Notes under the pieces: generated by a model
The model's database searches: none
What the model was told of the DNA's origin: nothing
What the model saw: only the letters and a program-made list of their open reading frames with translations
DNA from: Sphingobacteriales bacterium
GTDB taxonomy: Bacteria; Bacteroidota; Bacteroidia; Chitinophagales; JADIYW01
Length of the DNA stretch: 64,000 bases
Assembly (NCBI GenBank): GCA_016721245.1
Contig: JADKIQ010000009.1
Coordinates: forward strand, 62,001 to 126,000
Direction of reading: 5' to 3'
In this document: positions 18,793 through 27,725 of the stretch, in pieces
Position numbering within the stretch: the stretch's first letter is position 1
How the letters are laid out: each line of letters opens with the position of its first letter
Position numbers and translations under genes: made by a program

Positions 18793-19917
18793 TTACATTT
18801 TATCTTTCAGCTTATCGGCGTATTTAGAATCCATTGATTTTAATTCTTCCAGCATTTTTTGAGCATTACTGGTTCTTCCCTGTTTGATATAAACCTGACC
18901 GAGATAATATCTTCCCAATTCTGTTTTGGAGTTGTATTGAATCGCTTTCAGATAGTCAGATTCTGCAGCAGAATAATTGTTTTTTGAAAAATCTATCCAG
19001 CCCAATTCTATCCAGGCGTCTGCATATTTAGGATCTATTTCAACTGCTTTGTAGAGATATGGTTTTGCTTCGTCATATTTTTCTTTTTCATTCAAAATCC
19101 ATCCGATTCTGTAATTTGTTTTTGCACTTTTGTTTTCAACCGCCAGGCTTTTTTTGTAGTATGTAACCGCTTTATCCAAGTCTTCCAAATCCTTCACTCC
19201 GTAATATATATCGGCAACATTGGCTGCATAGGTAGCATTGCTAGGGTCCAGGTTTGCGGCTTTAATGTAATTATCCAGTGCATCTGATTTTCTGTTTAAA
19301 CTGCTGTAAGCATATCCTAATTCATTATAAGCCGCGGCATAATCTTCATCCAGTTTTATGGCAGCAAGTTCATATTCCACCGCTCTTTGATACTTTTCAT
19401 TTTCATTCATAATGTACCCCAGTTTGTAGTTGGCTACTTTCGGATCTTTATCCAGGTCAAGGCACTTTTTGTAATATGTTTCGGCATTGGAATATTCTTT
19501 ATTGGAGAAGTAAACATCAGCCAGTCCTTTTATCGCGGATTTACTTCCTGCATCCAAAGCCAGTGCCTTTTTATATTTGTCTGTGGCTTCTGAATATCTA
19601 TCTAACATATACAATGCATAACCATACTCTACATATAACTTGGATGTCGGTGCAATTTTAGAACCGGCTTCCGCTATTTTTATGGCATCATCATATTTTT
19701 CCAGTTCATTTGCACACCAGGCAATATCATAATAAGTTGTTCCCGTTTTCGGATTGATGGCATTCGCTTTTTTATACCATTTCAAAGCCATTTCGTAGTC
19801 TTTATTATCCTCCGCTGTCTGTGCCTTTTCCAGTATAGAACTTTCTGAGTCTATTTGTGCATATGTTACTGTAAACAACAACATCAAACTTATTAAAACA
19901 ATTAGTTGTTTTCTCAT
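18793..19917 (-). CDS. Exported tetratricopeptide-repeat protein
   Basis: A signal peptide (MRKQLIVLISLMLLFTVTYAQ) precedes about ten TPR units that fill the rest of the 374 residues, for example DYEMALKWYKKANAINPKTG and ALDNYIKAANLDPSNATYAA. Such periplasmic or outer-membrane-facing TPR arrays act as protein-protein scaffolds. No catalytic domain is present. The gene stands alone between tag and an acyl-CoA ligase gene, which gives no clue to its partner. Confidence 0.85.
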   Translation of the reverse strand: MRKQLIVLISLMLLFTVTYAQIDSESSILEKAQTAEDNKDYEMALKWYKKANAINPKTGTTYYDIAWCANELEKYDDAIKIAEAGSKIAPTSKLYVEYGYALYMLDRYSEATDKYKKALALDAGSKSAIKGLADVYFSNKEYSNAETYYKKCLDLDKDPKVANYKLGYIMNENEKYQRAVEYELAAIKLDEDYAAAYNELGYAYSSLNRKSDALDNYIKAANLDPSNATYAANVADIYYGVKDLEDLDKAVTYYKKSLAVENKSAKTNYRIGWILNEKEKYDEAKPYLYKAVEIDPKYADAWIELGWIDFSKNNYSAAESDYLKAIQYNSKTELGRYYLGQVYIKQGRTSNAQKMLEELKSMDSKYADKLKDKM

Positions 19918-20100
19918 AATTATGGATTTAGTATCGGTTTATTCCAATTAAATTTAATTTACGTACACTTCTCTTTTATTTTAATACCCAAATCATGGTA
20001 TCTTCTTCTATATTATCATTTATTTTTTTGTCAAAAAATTTCACGATATTTTTTATATTTAGGCATCTGATTATTTATGTATGCAAAACAACCTTAGACC

Positions 20101-21750
20101 ATGATTATTCAAACGCCTTTAGAGAAATTACAGCATTGGACAACACAAAAACCAGACCAGACATTTTTACGTCAGCCATTTAATGGTGAATGGATACATT
20201 TTTCCTGGAAAAAAGCGGATGATGAAATCCGCAGAATGGCCGCCTATCTACGCTCGCTCAATTTGCCTCCACAGAGCAAGATTGCCATTATTTCTAAAAA
20301 TTGCGCACACTGGATAATGAGTGATTTAGCCATTATGATGGCGGGTCACGTGTCGGTTCCTTTATATCCGACCATTCCTGCAGATTTGATTCGCTATTGT
20401 TTAGAACACTGTGAAGCGAAAGTGGCTTTCATCGGAAAATTAGACGACTGGAGCAAACAACGTTCCGGTTTGCCGGATAATGTAAAAGGTATTTCATTTC
20501 CGTTATGGACAGAAGATGGTTATGAAAACTGGGATGATATCATTGCAAAAACAGCACCATATTCAGAAAATTATAAAGGAAATCTTACAGATATCCTGAC
20601 CATTATTTATACTTCCGGAACTACCGGTTTGCCGAAAGGTGTGGTACATAGTATGAATGCTTTTTCCTATGCAGCCTGTTGGGCCTTATCGGAAATGAAA
20701 GACTTAAAAGAGACGGAACGCTTCTTCTCTTACCTGCCCTTATCGCATATTGCGGAGCGTATGCTGGTAGAAATGGGCGGCTTGTATTGCGGTGCCACTA
20801 TCTCCTTTGCGGAGTCGCTGGATTCTTTCCCTGCCAACTTAAAAGACACCAAACCGACGGTATTCCTTTCAGTGCCTCGTATCTGGACGAAATTCCAAAT
20901 GGGAATTTTATCCAAAATGCCGCAGTCACGTTTATCCATCTTATTGAAAATTCCTGTTATCAGCGGTGTCATCAAGAAGAAAATAAAAGAAGGCTTAGGA
21001 TTAGATCAGGCTAAATATATGTTTACAGGTGCGGCTCCGATGCCGGTTGTTACGATGAACTGGTTTGAAAAACTGGATTTCATTATTTGTGAAGCTTATG
21101 CTATGACAGAAAACTGCGCGTATTCTCATTTAACCAGAAAAGAAAACAGAAAACCGGGTAGTGTGGGCACACCCATGCCTAACTGTGATATCCGTTTATC
21201 TGACGAAGGTGAGATACAAGTACGCAGTGAAGCTACCATGCTGGAATATTACAAAGAACCGGAAAAAACAAAAGAATCAATTACAGAAGATGGGTTCCTT
21301 TGTACCGGCGATCAGGGAGAAATTGATGCACAGGATTTCTTAAAAATCACCGGCCGTATAAAAGATATTTTCAAAACAGACAAAGGAAAATACGTAGCAC
21401 CGGCACCGATAGAACTGGAATTATCGAAAAACACCTTCATAGAACAAGTATGTGTAGTGGGTGCCAACCTGCCTCAAACAATGGCATTGGTAGTGTTGTC
21501 TGCAGATGGTAAAAATGAAGAAAAGGAAGCGATTTGCAAAAGCCTGGAAGAAACGATGAACGAAATCAACCAGTCATTGGACAAACACGAAAAAATGAAA
21601 AAAATGATTGTGATGCGCGACGAGTGGACGGTAGACAATAATTTACTGACGCCTACCATGAAAGTGAAACGCAACATTTTAGAAAAAGAAAAAACGCCGC
21701 ATTACGAAAAATGGTATTCGGATGCAAATACAGTTATTTGGGAAAATTAA
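20101..21750 (+). CDS. Long-chain acyl-CoA synthetase (AMP-binding), copy 1
   Basis: The 549-residue ANL-superfamily enzyme activates a carboxylic acid with ATP and joins it to CoA. The P-loop-like signature is TIIYTSGTTGLPKGVV, the adenine-binding region is EAYAMTENCAYS, and the C-terminal hinge is KITGRIKDIFKTDKGKYVAP. The last residue block TPTMKVKRNILEK holds the catalytic lysine region. It is closely related to the product of 22843-24498, which suggests duplication, and an outer-membrane protein gene lies between the two copies. Substrate chain length is not evident. A TATATTTA sequence upstream resembles the -7 element. Confidence 0.88.
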   Translation: MIIQTPLEKLQHWTTQKPDQTFLRQPFNGEWIHFSWKKADDEIRRMAAYLRSLNLPPQSKIAIISKNCAHWIMSDLAIMMAGHVSVPLYPTIPADLIRYCLEHCEAKVAFIGKLDDWSKQRSGLPDNVKGISFPLWTEDGYENWDDIIAKTAPYSENYKGNLTDILTIIYTSGTTGLPKGVVHSMNAFSYAACWALSEMKDLKETERFFSYLPLSHIAERMLVEMGGLYCGATISFAESLDSFPANLKDTKPTVFLSVPRIWTKFQMGILSKMPQSRLSILLKIPVISGVIKKKIKEGLGLDQAKYMFTGAAPMPVVTMNWFEKLDFIICEAYAMTENCAYSHLTRKENRKPGSVGTPMPNCDIRLSDEGEIQVRSEATMLEYYKEPEKTKESITEDGFLCTGDQGEIDAQDFLKITGRIKDIFKTDKGKYVAPAPIELELSKNTFIEQVCVVGANLPQTMALVVLSADGKNEEKEAICKSLEETMNEINQSLDKHEKMKKMIVMRDEWTVDNNLLTPTMKVKRNILEKEKTPHYEKWYSDANTVIWEN

Positions 21751-21775
21751 CCCCAATAAACATCTTTGAAAATAA

Positions 21776-21806
21776 AAAAAGCGATGTCCTCTCTGGCATC
21801 GCTTTT
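21776..21806. terminator. Bidirectional intrinsic terminator
   Basis: AAAAAGCGATG and CATCGCTTTTT pair around a 9-nt loop. It lies between the convergent ligase (stop 21750) and the outer-membrane protein gene (stop 21843). Confidence 0.85.
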
Positions 21807-21812
21807 TAGTTT

Positions 21813-21837
21813 CCTCACTTCGTTCGGAATGACAAAT
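21813..21837. repeat. Fragment of a GTCATTCCGAACGAAGTGAGG-like dispersed repeat
   Basis: On the minus strand this reads GTCATTCCGAACGAAGTGAG, the CC-variant of the repeat family seen at 1881 and 26196. It directly abuts the terminator. Confidence 0.55.
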
Positions 21838-21842
21838 TGGTG

Positions 21843-22418
21843 CTAAAAAACATAACCCACTTTCACAAAACCACCGTGTACGTTGTTTTTGAAATCCGTG
21901 AAAATGGTGTAGCCGCCATTAACAGTAAAAGAAGCATTCTCTCTTGCTTTCACCAGGATACCGGTACCTGCATTCATCGTAAATTGCAAATCGCCCAGTT
22001 GTCTCTTTTCATCTACCGGCGCATTACTCACTTTGTTTACACCCGCCTGTACCGTAAACATCGGTGTTACTTTTCTGTCAAGCACATACGCACGGAAGTC
22101 TGCCGTAGCCTGTAACTGTAACAGCTTGTTGTTGGATACCTGTAAGCCCACACCTTGTCCGACAAAGAAATAGGGATTAACTCTAACGCCCACCACCTGA
22201 TAAACATTAAAGTATGGTTTGCCGTAGGCAAACACCGTTCCGATTTCCGTAATCGCAGAAAATCTTCTTTCGTAGTAGTACTCTTCGTCCGTACCATCCG
22301 TTGTTGTTGCTTCTGTTGTTGTCACCGTGCTTTCCGGTTCTTTCACTGAGTTATCGTTGGCAAAAGAAGCGAAACCAATAAATAACGTTGCTGCTAATAA
22401 AATTGTCTTTTTACTCAT
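21843..22418 (-). CDS. Outer-membrane beta-barrel-like protein
   Basis: The start ATG at 22418 gives a clear signal peptide (MSKKTILLAATLFIGFASFA); the 37 upstream in-frame residues are not leader-like. The mature ~170 residues alternate in the manner of beta strands and end in GGFVKVGYVF, an aromatic C-terminus typical of Bacteroidota small barrels. An acidic, threonine-rich linker (TVTTTEATTTDGTDEEYY) follows the signal peptide. No specific family was recognised. The gene lies between two paralogous acyl-CoA ligase genes, so a role in fatty-acid uptake is conceivable but only by position. Confidence 0.7.
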   Translation of the reverse strand: MSKKTILLAATLFIGFASFANDNSVKEPESTVTTTEATTTDGTDEEYYYERRFSAITEIGTVFAYGKPYFNVYQVVGVRVNPYFFVGQGVGLQVSNNKLLQLQATADFRAYVLDRKVTPMFTVQAGVNKVSNAPVDEKRQLGDLQFTMNAGTGILVKARENASFTVNGGYTIFTDFKNNVHGGFVKVGYVF

Positions 22419-22842
22419 TGTTTTAATTTTTTTAATTGTGTTCGTGAATACGTTGTATTTTATGTTATTGTATTTAAATTTTTTAATCGTATCGTTCATC
22501 TGTGTTAAACATTCAAAACTTTCAAACAAAATTGAAACTTATTTTATGAAATCATGTTAGCTGGTCTTTATGCTTAAATAGAAGAATACTTATGAAAAAG
22601 TTGTGCTATCGTTATCCAATACTTTCAATTATTACTGAAAGTTTAAGTTTTACGGTTTTATGTTTGATACATATCAAGATTAAAACTTAACTGCATAAGC
22701 ATCAGTACTTAGTCTGAAAATACAGGAAGATTAACAAAAGAAAAGAAGTGGAGCGATTGAAAGAACTGGCACAGCAATTGACACGCGCATTTTTAAGAAA
22801 GAACAAAACATTTAGTATATTTATTTCTCATTGAAATACAAT
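22419..22842. other. 424-bp A+T-rich intergenic region
   Basis: This gap holds the leader of the minus-strand barrel gene and the promoter region of the second acyl-CoA ligase. I see a small inverted repeat (ACTTTCA at 22621 with TGAAAGT) and a -7-like TATATTTA at 22816-22823. A 33-codon open frame beginning with GTG near 22749 lacks recognisable content and may be a gene remnant. Confidence 0.5.
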
Positions 22843-24498
22843 ATGCATCTCATTACACCTTTAGAGAAATTTTATCAGTTTGAAGAAGAAAAAGCGCATC
22901 AGACTTTTTTAAGACAAGCGCATAACTCACAATGGATACACTACAGCTGGAAGCGTGTGGGTAACGAAGCCCGCAGAATGGCGGCCTATATTCAATCGCT
23001 GAAACTGCCGAAACAAAGCAAGATTGCTATCCTGTCTGAAAACTGTGCGCACTGGATCATTGCGGATTTAGCCATCATGATGAGTGATCATATTTCCGTT
23101 CCATTATATCCTACGCTGCAAAATGAAGTGGTAAAATATTGTCTCGAACACAGTGAAACCAAAATCTTGTTTGTGGGAAAAGCACCGAAATGGGAGGAGC
23201 AGAAAAAAGTAGTTTCCAAAACCATTAAAAAAATTCATTTCCCTTTCTGGGAAAAAGAGGGTTGTGAGAATTGGGAGGACGTTATCGAAAACATACAACC
23301 TGTTACTATCAATTACATTCCAAAACTCAGCGACTTAGTCACCATTATCTATACTTCCGGCACCACAGGCATGCCTAAAGGCGTAATGCATCATTACAAG
23401 GCTTTTGCGTTTGCCGCTACGGCATTACTGGAAGAAATAAATAATTTAGGATTGCTCACCGAGCATGAACGTTTCCTGTCTTTCTTGCCGCTCTCCCATA
23501 TTGCTGAAAGAATGCTGGTGGAGATGGGTGGCTTGTATGCCGGTGCTCCGATTTCCATTGCGGAATCGATAGAAAAAATGCCGGAGAATTTACGTGACAC
23601 ACAACCTACCGTTTTTCTGGCTGTGCCTTTGATTTGGACACGTATGCAAAATAAAATCCTGCAGCGCTTGCCGCAAAAAAGACTGGATACACTTTTATCT
23701 ATTCCATTTTTATCGGATCTAATCAGGAAAAAGGTAAAAGAAAATGCGGGACTGGCTTCCGCGAAATTCATCATCAGCGGTGCCGCTCCGATTCCGGTAG
23801 CGCTCATCAACTGGTATGAAAAACTAGGCATAGATATTTATGAAGCTTATGGCATGAGTGAGAATTGCGCTTACTCACATGGCAATCGTCCCGGGCAACG
23901 CAAGGTGGGCAGTGTGGGCATCACGATGCCGGGCGCCGACTGCAAAATTTCTGATGAAGGAGAAATATTGGTGAAGAGCGATTGCACGATGCTGGGGTAT
24001 TACAAAGAACCGGAAAAAACCAAAGAAACTATTACGGAAGATGGCTACCTGCGCACCGGCGACATGGGTGAAATTGATGAGGAAGGTTATTTGAAAATCA
24101 CAGGTCGAATTAAAGAATTATTTAAAACTGATAAAGGAAAATATGTGGCACCTGCGCCTATTGAATTAGAGCTATCTAAAAATGTACTGATAGCACAAAT
24201 CTGTGTGGTGGGCAGCAACCTGAAACAACCGATGGTATTAATCGTTTTGGAAGATGGCCTTGAATTAAGTAAAGAAGAGATTGAAGAAAGCTTATTGCAA
24301 ACCTTAAGCGAAGTGAATGCCACTTTAGATAATCACGAACGCATTGCAAAATTTGTTATTCTGAAAGATGCCTGGACGGTAGAGAATAATCTGATTACAC
24401 CGACCATGAAAGTGAAACGCAATGTGCTGGAAAAACAATTTGACGAAGACTTTCTGAAATGGCAAAATAAAAAAGAAGTGAAAGTTATCTGGGAATAA
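22843..24498 (+). CDS. Long-chain acyl-CoA synthetase (AMP-binding), copy 2
   Basis: The ATG at 22843 gives an N-terminus (MHLITPLEKFYQFEEE) that lines up with copy 1 (MIIQTPLEKLQHWTTQ), so the upstream TTG at 22831 is unlikely. All ANL motifs are present: TIIYTSGTTGMPKGVMH, EAYGMSENCAYS and KITGRIKELFKTDKGKYVAP, ending in TPTMKVKRNVLEK. The sequence is parallel to copy 1 from end to end, including the HIAERMLVEMGGLY block, so it is a paralogue that has diverged at many positions. Different acyl-chain preferences are plausible. The gene is followed by a palindromic element and an amidase gene. Confidence 0.88.
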   Translation: MHLITPLEKFYQFEEEKAHQTFLRQAHNSQWIHYSWKRVGNEARRMAAYIQSLKLPKQSKIAILSENCAHWIIADLAIMMSDHISVPLYPTLQNEVVKYCLEHSETKILFVGKAPKWEEQKKVVSKTIKKIHFPFWEKEGCENWEDVIENIQPVTINYIPKLSDLVTIIYTSGTTGMPKGVMHHYKAFAFAATALLEEINNLGLLTEHERFLSFLPLSHIAERMLVEMGGLYAGAPISIAESIEKMPENLRDTQPTVFLAVPLIWTRMQNKILQRLPQKRLDTLLSIPFLSDLIRKKVKENAGLASAKFIISGAAPIPVALINWYEKLGIDIYEAYGMSENCAYSHGNRPGQRKVGSVGITMPGADCKISDEGEILVKSDCTMLGYYKEPEKTKETITEDGYLRTGDMGEIDEEGYLKITGRIKELFKTDKGKYVAPAPIELELSKNVLIAQICVVGSNLKQPMVLIVLEDGLELSKEEIEESLLQTLSEVNATLDNHERIAKFVILKDAWTVENNLITPTMKVKRNVLEKQFDEDFLKWQNKKEVKVIWE

Positions 24499-24501
24499 TT
24501 A

Positions 24502-24677
24502 TTTAAAACACATAGAAATATAGAGTTTTATAGAAAGAATGGTCGTTGCAAAACATTGCGTTAAGACATAGTTACACATAACAGAAGCTTCGCTTATGAC
24601 TATGGTTTCGCTATGGCTTTCCGAGATATTATTGACTACTTAAAATCTATTATAAACTATGTGCCTATGTGTTTAAG
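24502..24677. repeat. MITE-like element with inverted ends
   Basis: AAACACATAG at 24506-24515 is matched in reverse by CTATGTGTTT at 24665-24674, and the flanking and inner bases (TTTATAG near 24527; ATTATAAACTAT near 24649) pair imperfectly. The 176-bp unit fills nearly all of the gap between the acyl-CoA ligase and the amidase. It has no coding capacity of note. Confidence 0.55.
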
Positions 24678-24702
24678 TGTTTAAAAAATAAAAATTGAAA
24701 TT

Positions 24703-26190
24703 ATGAATTTCGAAGAATACAGAAAATACGATGCCCTTGGTTTGGCAGCATTGGTAAAAACAAAACAGGTACAGGCTTCCGAATTATTAGACCTCGCAAT
24801 ACAACGCACCGAAGCGGTTAATCCGAAAATAAATGCGGTGGTCAGCAAATTATATGATCTTGCAAAAGAACAGATAAAGACATTAGATGCGAATGCTCCC
24901 TTTGCCGGCGTACCATTTTTATTGAAAGATCTGGATGCCCATTTAGCAGGTACACGCTGCACTGCCGGCTCCGGAATTTTAAAAGATTATATTTCCAAAG
25001 AAACATCTGAAACGGTTCATCGCGCTATCAAAAGTGGTTTAATTATTTTCGGAAAATCCAATACACCTGAATTTGGTGTGACGCCGTTTACAGAAGGCAA
25101 ATTGTTAGGTACCGCACACAATCCATGGAATCTGGAACACACCACGGGCGGCAGCAGCGGTGGTGCCGGTGCAGCTGTAGCGGCAGGCATTTTACCCATG
25201 GCATTTGCCAGCGACGGCGGTGGTTCTATCCGAATTCCGGCAAGCTGTAATGGCCTGTTCGGCATCAAACCTTCCCGCGGCAGAATCAGCAACGGACCTA
25301 TGTATGGAGATCCGTGGAATGGTGCCGTTACTTCCGGTATTCTTTCCAGAAGTGTGCGCGATGCTGCTGCCTACATTGATGTGGTGCAGGGACCACTGGC
25401 CGGTGATTCATTTATCAGCCAACAGCCGGAAAGGCCTTATTTAGAAGAAGTCAAAAACCATCCGGGAAAATTAAAAATTGGTTACTCCGTAGAACATCCG
25501 ATTCACGGACAACAGGACGAAGAAAATATTGCTGCCATAAACAATACAGTGCAATTGTTACGCTCACTGGGACATGAAGTGGAAGAAGTGCCATTGCCTT
25601 ACACCAAGAAATTATTGACAGAACTTTTCTATACGATGGTGTGCAGCGAATTGTCAGCTACGGTAGAATTTATCGGAGAAGAGCGTGGCAGCAAACCGAA
25701 ACGCAGCGAACTGGAACCAAATACATGGTTAATGTATAAATTAGGAAAATCCTTTTCTGCCAATGAATATGCGCTGGCAAAAATGAAATGGAATACCATC
25801 AATCGTACGATGGGTGCCTTTCATGAAAAATATGATTTGCTGCTGACGCCCACCTTAGGCATGAAGCCTTTTAAAATCGGGGCGCTGCAAAACAGTGCGG
25901 TAGAACAAATCGGCTTGCAGGTAATGAATGCCTTGGGTATTTCTTCTGTGGTAAAATATACCGGACTGATTGAAAAAACGGCGGAGAAGATTTTCGGATG
26001 GATTCCGTATGCGCCGCTGGCGAATATGACGGGACAGCCTTCCATGACGATACCTTTGCACTGGAGTAAAGATAATTTGCCGGTAGGTGTAATGTTTACC
26101 GGACGCATGAACGACGAAGCCACCTTGTTCCGCCTAGGCGCACAATTAGAGCAGGCACAACCGTGGTTTGATAAAGTGCCAAAGTTGTAG
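24703..26190 (+). CDS. Amidase signature-family hydrolase
   Basis: The 495-residue protein has the amidase signature GGSSGGAGAAVAAG followed by FASDGGGSIRIPASCNG, which supply the two catalytic serines, and the catalytic lysine in FLLKDLDAH. The C-terminal block PLANMTGQPSMTIPLHW is typical of fatty-acid amide hydrolase-like and general amidases rather than the GatA subunit, and no gatB or gatC is nearby. It cleaves an amide bond in a small molecule; the substrate is unknown. It is probably cytoplasmic since no signal peptide is seen. Confidence 0.88.
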   Translation: MNFEEYRKYDALGLAALVKTKQVQASELLDLAIQRTEAVNPKINAVVSKLYDLAKEQIKTLDANAPFAGVPFLLKDLDAHLAGTRCTAGSGILKDYISKETSETVHRAIKSGLIIFGKSNTPEFGVTPFTEGKLLGTAHNPWNLEHTTGGSSGGAGAAVAAGILPMAFASDGGGSIRIPASCNGLFGIKPSRGRISNGPMYGDPWNGAVTSGILSRSVRDAAAYIDVVQGPLAGDSFISQQPERPYLEEVKNHPGKLKIGYSVEHPIHGQQDEENIAAINNTVQLLRSLGHEVEEVPLPYTKKLLTELFYTMVCSELSATVEFIGEERGSKPKRSELEPNTWLMYKLGKSFSANEYALAKMKWNTINRTMGAFHEKYDLLLTPTLGMKPFKIGALQNSAVEQIGLQVMNALGISSVVKYTGLIEKTAEKIFGWIPYAPLANMTGQPSMTIPLHWSKDNLPVGVMFTGRMNDEATLFRLGAQLEQAQPWFDKVPKL

Positions 26191-26195
26191 CATAA

Positions 26196-26220
26196 CGTCA
26201 TTGCGAGGAACGAAGCAATC
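26196..26220. repeat. CGTCATTGCG dispersed repeat, single arm
   Basis: CGTCATTGCGAGGAACGAAG at 26196 matches the complement of the copy at 27692-27718 closely. Only one arm is recognisable here, just after the amidase stop. Confidence 0.65.
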
Positions 26221-26258
26221 TGTTGAATCCTATGCCATTCCAACGGCAGTAGAAACTA

Positions 26259-26681
26259 CTAATGAGCCTCCACGTATTTTTTAAAGTTATCTGAAATGGC
26301 TTGCCAGCCGGCACGCTGCATATCGATTGGATTTTCATTTTCTGCTTCAAACGTTTCGGTGACAATAGTTTCGTTTCCATTTTCTGAAAAGGTAATACTT
26401 ACTTTTCTGCCACCTTCAATAGTGTACGAAATTAATTCGTTGGTTTTTATTTCATCGTAAATACCATTAAAATCAAACCCGAAGCTACCATCTTTGGCTT
26501 CCATTCTTGTAGTAAATTTTCCGGTCACCTGTAAATCATTTTCTGCTCGTGGTGCGTGCCAGTCGTCAGATGCATTGTACCATTGTGTGATGTGCTCTGG
26601 CGACGTCCAGTAGTTCCATACTTTTTCTACGGGTGCGTTTATAGTGGCTGAGACGGTGATGTTTGTTTTGTTTTCTTCCAT
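26259..26681 (-). CDS. SRPBCC (AHSA1-type) domain protein
   Basis: The 140-residue protein opens with ITVSATINAPVEKVWNYWTS and continues with ITQWYNASDDWHAPRAE, the standard N-terminal helix-grip pattern of the activator of Hsp90 ATPase homologue 1-like group. The C-terminal helix includes MQRAGWQAISDNFKKYVE. These small proteins bind hydrophobic ligands in the cytoplasm; the ligand is not predictable. The length matches the family, and no partner gene (such as an ArsR regulator) is adjacent. Confidence 0.88.
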   Translation of the reverse strand: MEENKTNITVSATINAPVEKVWNYWTSPEHITQWYNASDDWHAPRAENDLQVTGKFTTRMEAKDGSFGFDFNGIYDEIKTNELISYTIEGGRKVSITFSENGNETIVTETFEAENENPIDMQRAGWQAISDNFKKYVEAH

Positions 26682-26738
26682 TTTTTATATCTTTTTTATC
26701 AAAAATAATCTCTGTACTATTAACTCGGTTATAATTTT

Positions 26739-27461
26739 TTATTCTTTGGTTGTATTTTTTTCTTTTGTGTTTTTATAAAACTTTATATTTAAGCCAATGC
26801 TGCCTAATAGATTATATGGATATAGTTTAGGCCTTGAGGCTCCTGGCAAAGGATCTTCTTTTGGTTCCAGGTATGATGTTACATGGTGGCTAAAATCGAA
26901 TGAAGCAAAACAATCCAGTCGTTTGTTAATGTTATAAAGCAAGCCTGTTCTTGCAGTAATAGCAAACGATACAGGTTTACGATTATCAATACCTAAACTT
27001 CCATATTGATTTATTATGTTTACTTTCTTTTTAAATGTATAACATAATTCTGTTCCTATACCAATAATAACAAATAGTTTTTGCTTGTAAACATTTATAT
27101 TATAATCAATATTTACTGGAATGTTAATTACACTGAGTTTTAAATTTGGAGTTACAACTCCAATAGTTTGTTGGCCATTTGGCTGACTAATGATGGCGAG
27201 GTGCAGGTACCTATATTGATAGAGATTGTAGCCAATGCCTGAATATATGCTGATGTTTTTTATTGTTCCACCGGCATTCAGAAAAGCACCTATATGATAT
27301 TGCTTATCTACTAAATTGGTAAAAATAATACCAGCCACATCGTAGCTATATTTAAAAGTAGTTTTACCATTGTTTATTTTCAAACCAATGAAAGCACTAT
27401 TCTCTTTTGCGAAACTCTTACTGAATAGGAATAAAAAAAATAGTACAATTGTTTTTCTCAT
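26739..27461 (-). CDS. Outer-membrane beta-barrel-like protein
   Basis: I place the start at the ATG at 27461, which gives a signal peptide (MRKTIVLFFLFLFSKSFA); the longer frame adds a non-leader extension. The mature protein of about 220 residues consists of alternating strands with frequent glycine and aromatic residues (GIGYNLYQYRYLHLAI, VIIGIGTELCYTFKKK), like the PorT/OmpA-type small barrel group in Bacteroidota. The C-terminus ends in a lysine-rich tail (KNTKEKNTTKE) instead of the usual aromatic residue, which is unusual. No specific function can be given. Confidence 0.65.
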   Translation of the reverse strand: MRKTIVLFFLFLFSKSFAKENSAFIGLKINNGKTTFKYSYDVAGIIFTNLVDKQYHIGAFLNAGGTIKNISIYSGIGYNLYQYRYLHLAIISQPNGQQTIGVVTPNLKLSVINIPVNIDYNINVYKQKLFVIIGIGTELCYTFKKKVNIINQYGSLGIDNRKPVSFAITARTGLLYNINKRLDCFASFDFSHHVTSYLEPKEDPLPGASRPKLYPYNLLGSIGLNIKFYKNTKEKNTTKE

Positions 27462-27595
27462 ACCCTTTTGTTTTGGTATTATAAATATATACATTAATTA
27501 TCCTCTTTAAAATTTATTCCAAAATATTATTTTATTGCATCTTAAATGTATTGATGTACTCATAATTCTACGAATTCTGTAATCCGGATTCAGAC

Positions 27596-27632
27596 AAAAA
27601 AACCGCACATCTTCCGATATGCGGTTTTTTTT
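27596..27632 (-). terminator. Terminator of the rimP-nusA-infB operon
   Basis: AAACCGCACAT pairs with ATATGCGGTTT (one wobble) across a short loop, with T-runs on either strand. It lies about 95 bp beyond the infB stop on the minus strand. Confidence 0.75.
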
Positions 27633-27649
27633 ATTATTCGTCTTATGTT

Positions 27650-27718
27650 GAAGAGATTTCTCCTAAAGTCGAAATGACGTAATATTCGACAGATTGCTTC
27701 GCTGCGCTCGCAATGACG
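27650..27718. repeat. Two abutting CGTCATT-type dispersed repeats
   Basis: On the minus strand the unit CGTCATTGCGAGCGCAGCGA (27718 downwards) is followed by CGTCATTTCGAC with AGAAATCTCTTCAAC, the TTCGAC variant. Two subfamilies of the same dispersed repeat are thus adjacent downstream of infB. Confidence 0.65.
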
Positions 27719-27725
27719 GTGAATT

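Noticed and set aside
22749..22833. Short GTG-started frame before the second acyl-CoA ligase
   Set aside because: Fewer than 30 codons with no recognisable content; kept only as a possible remnant.
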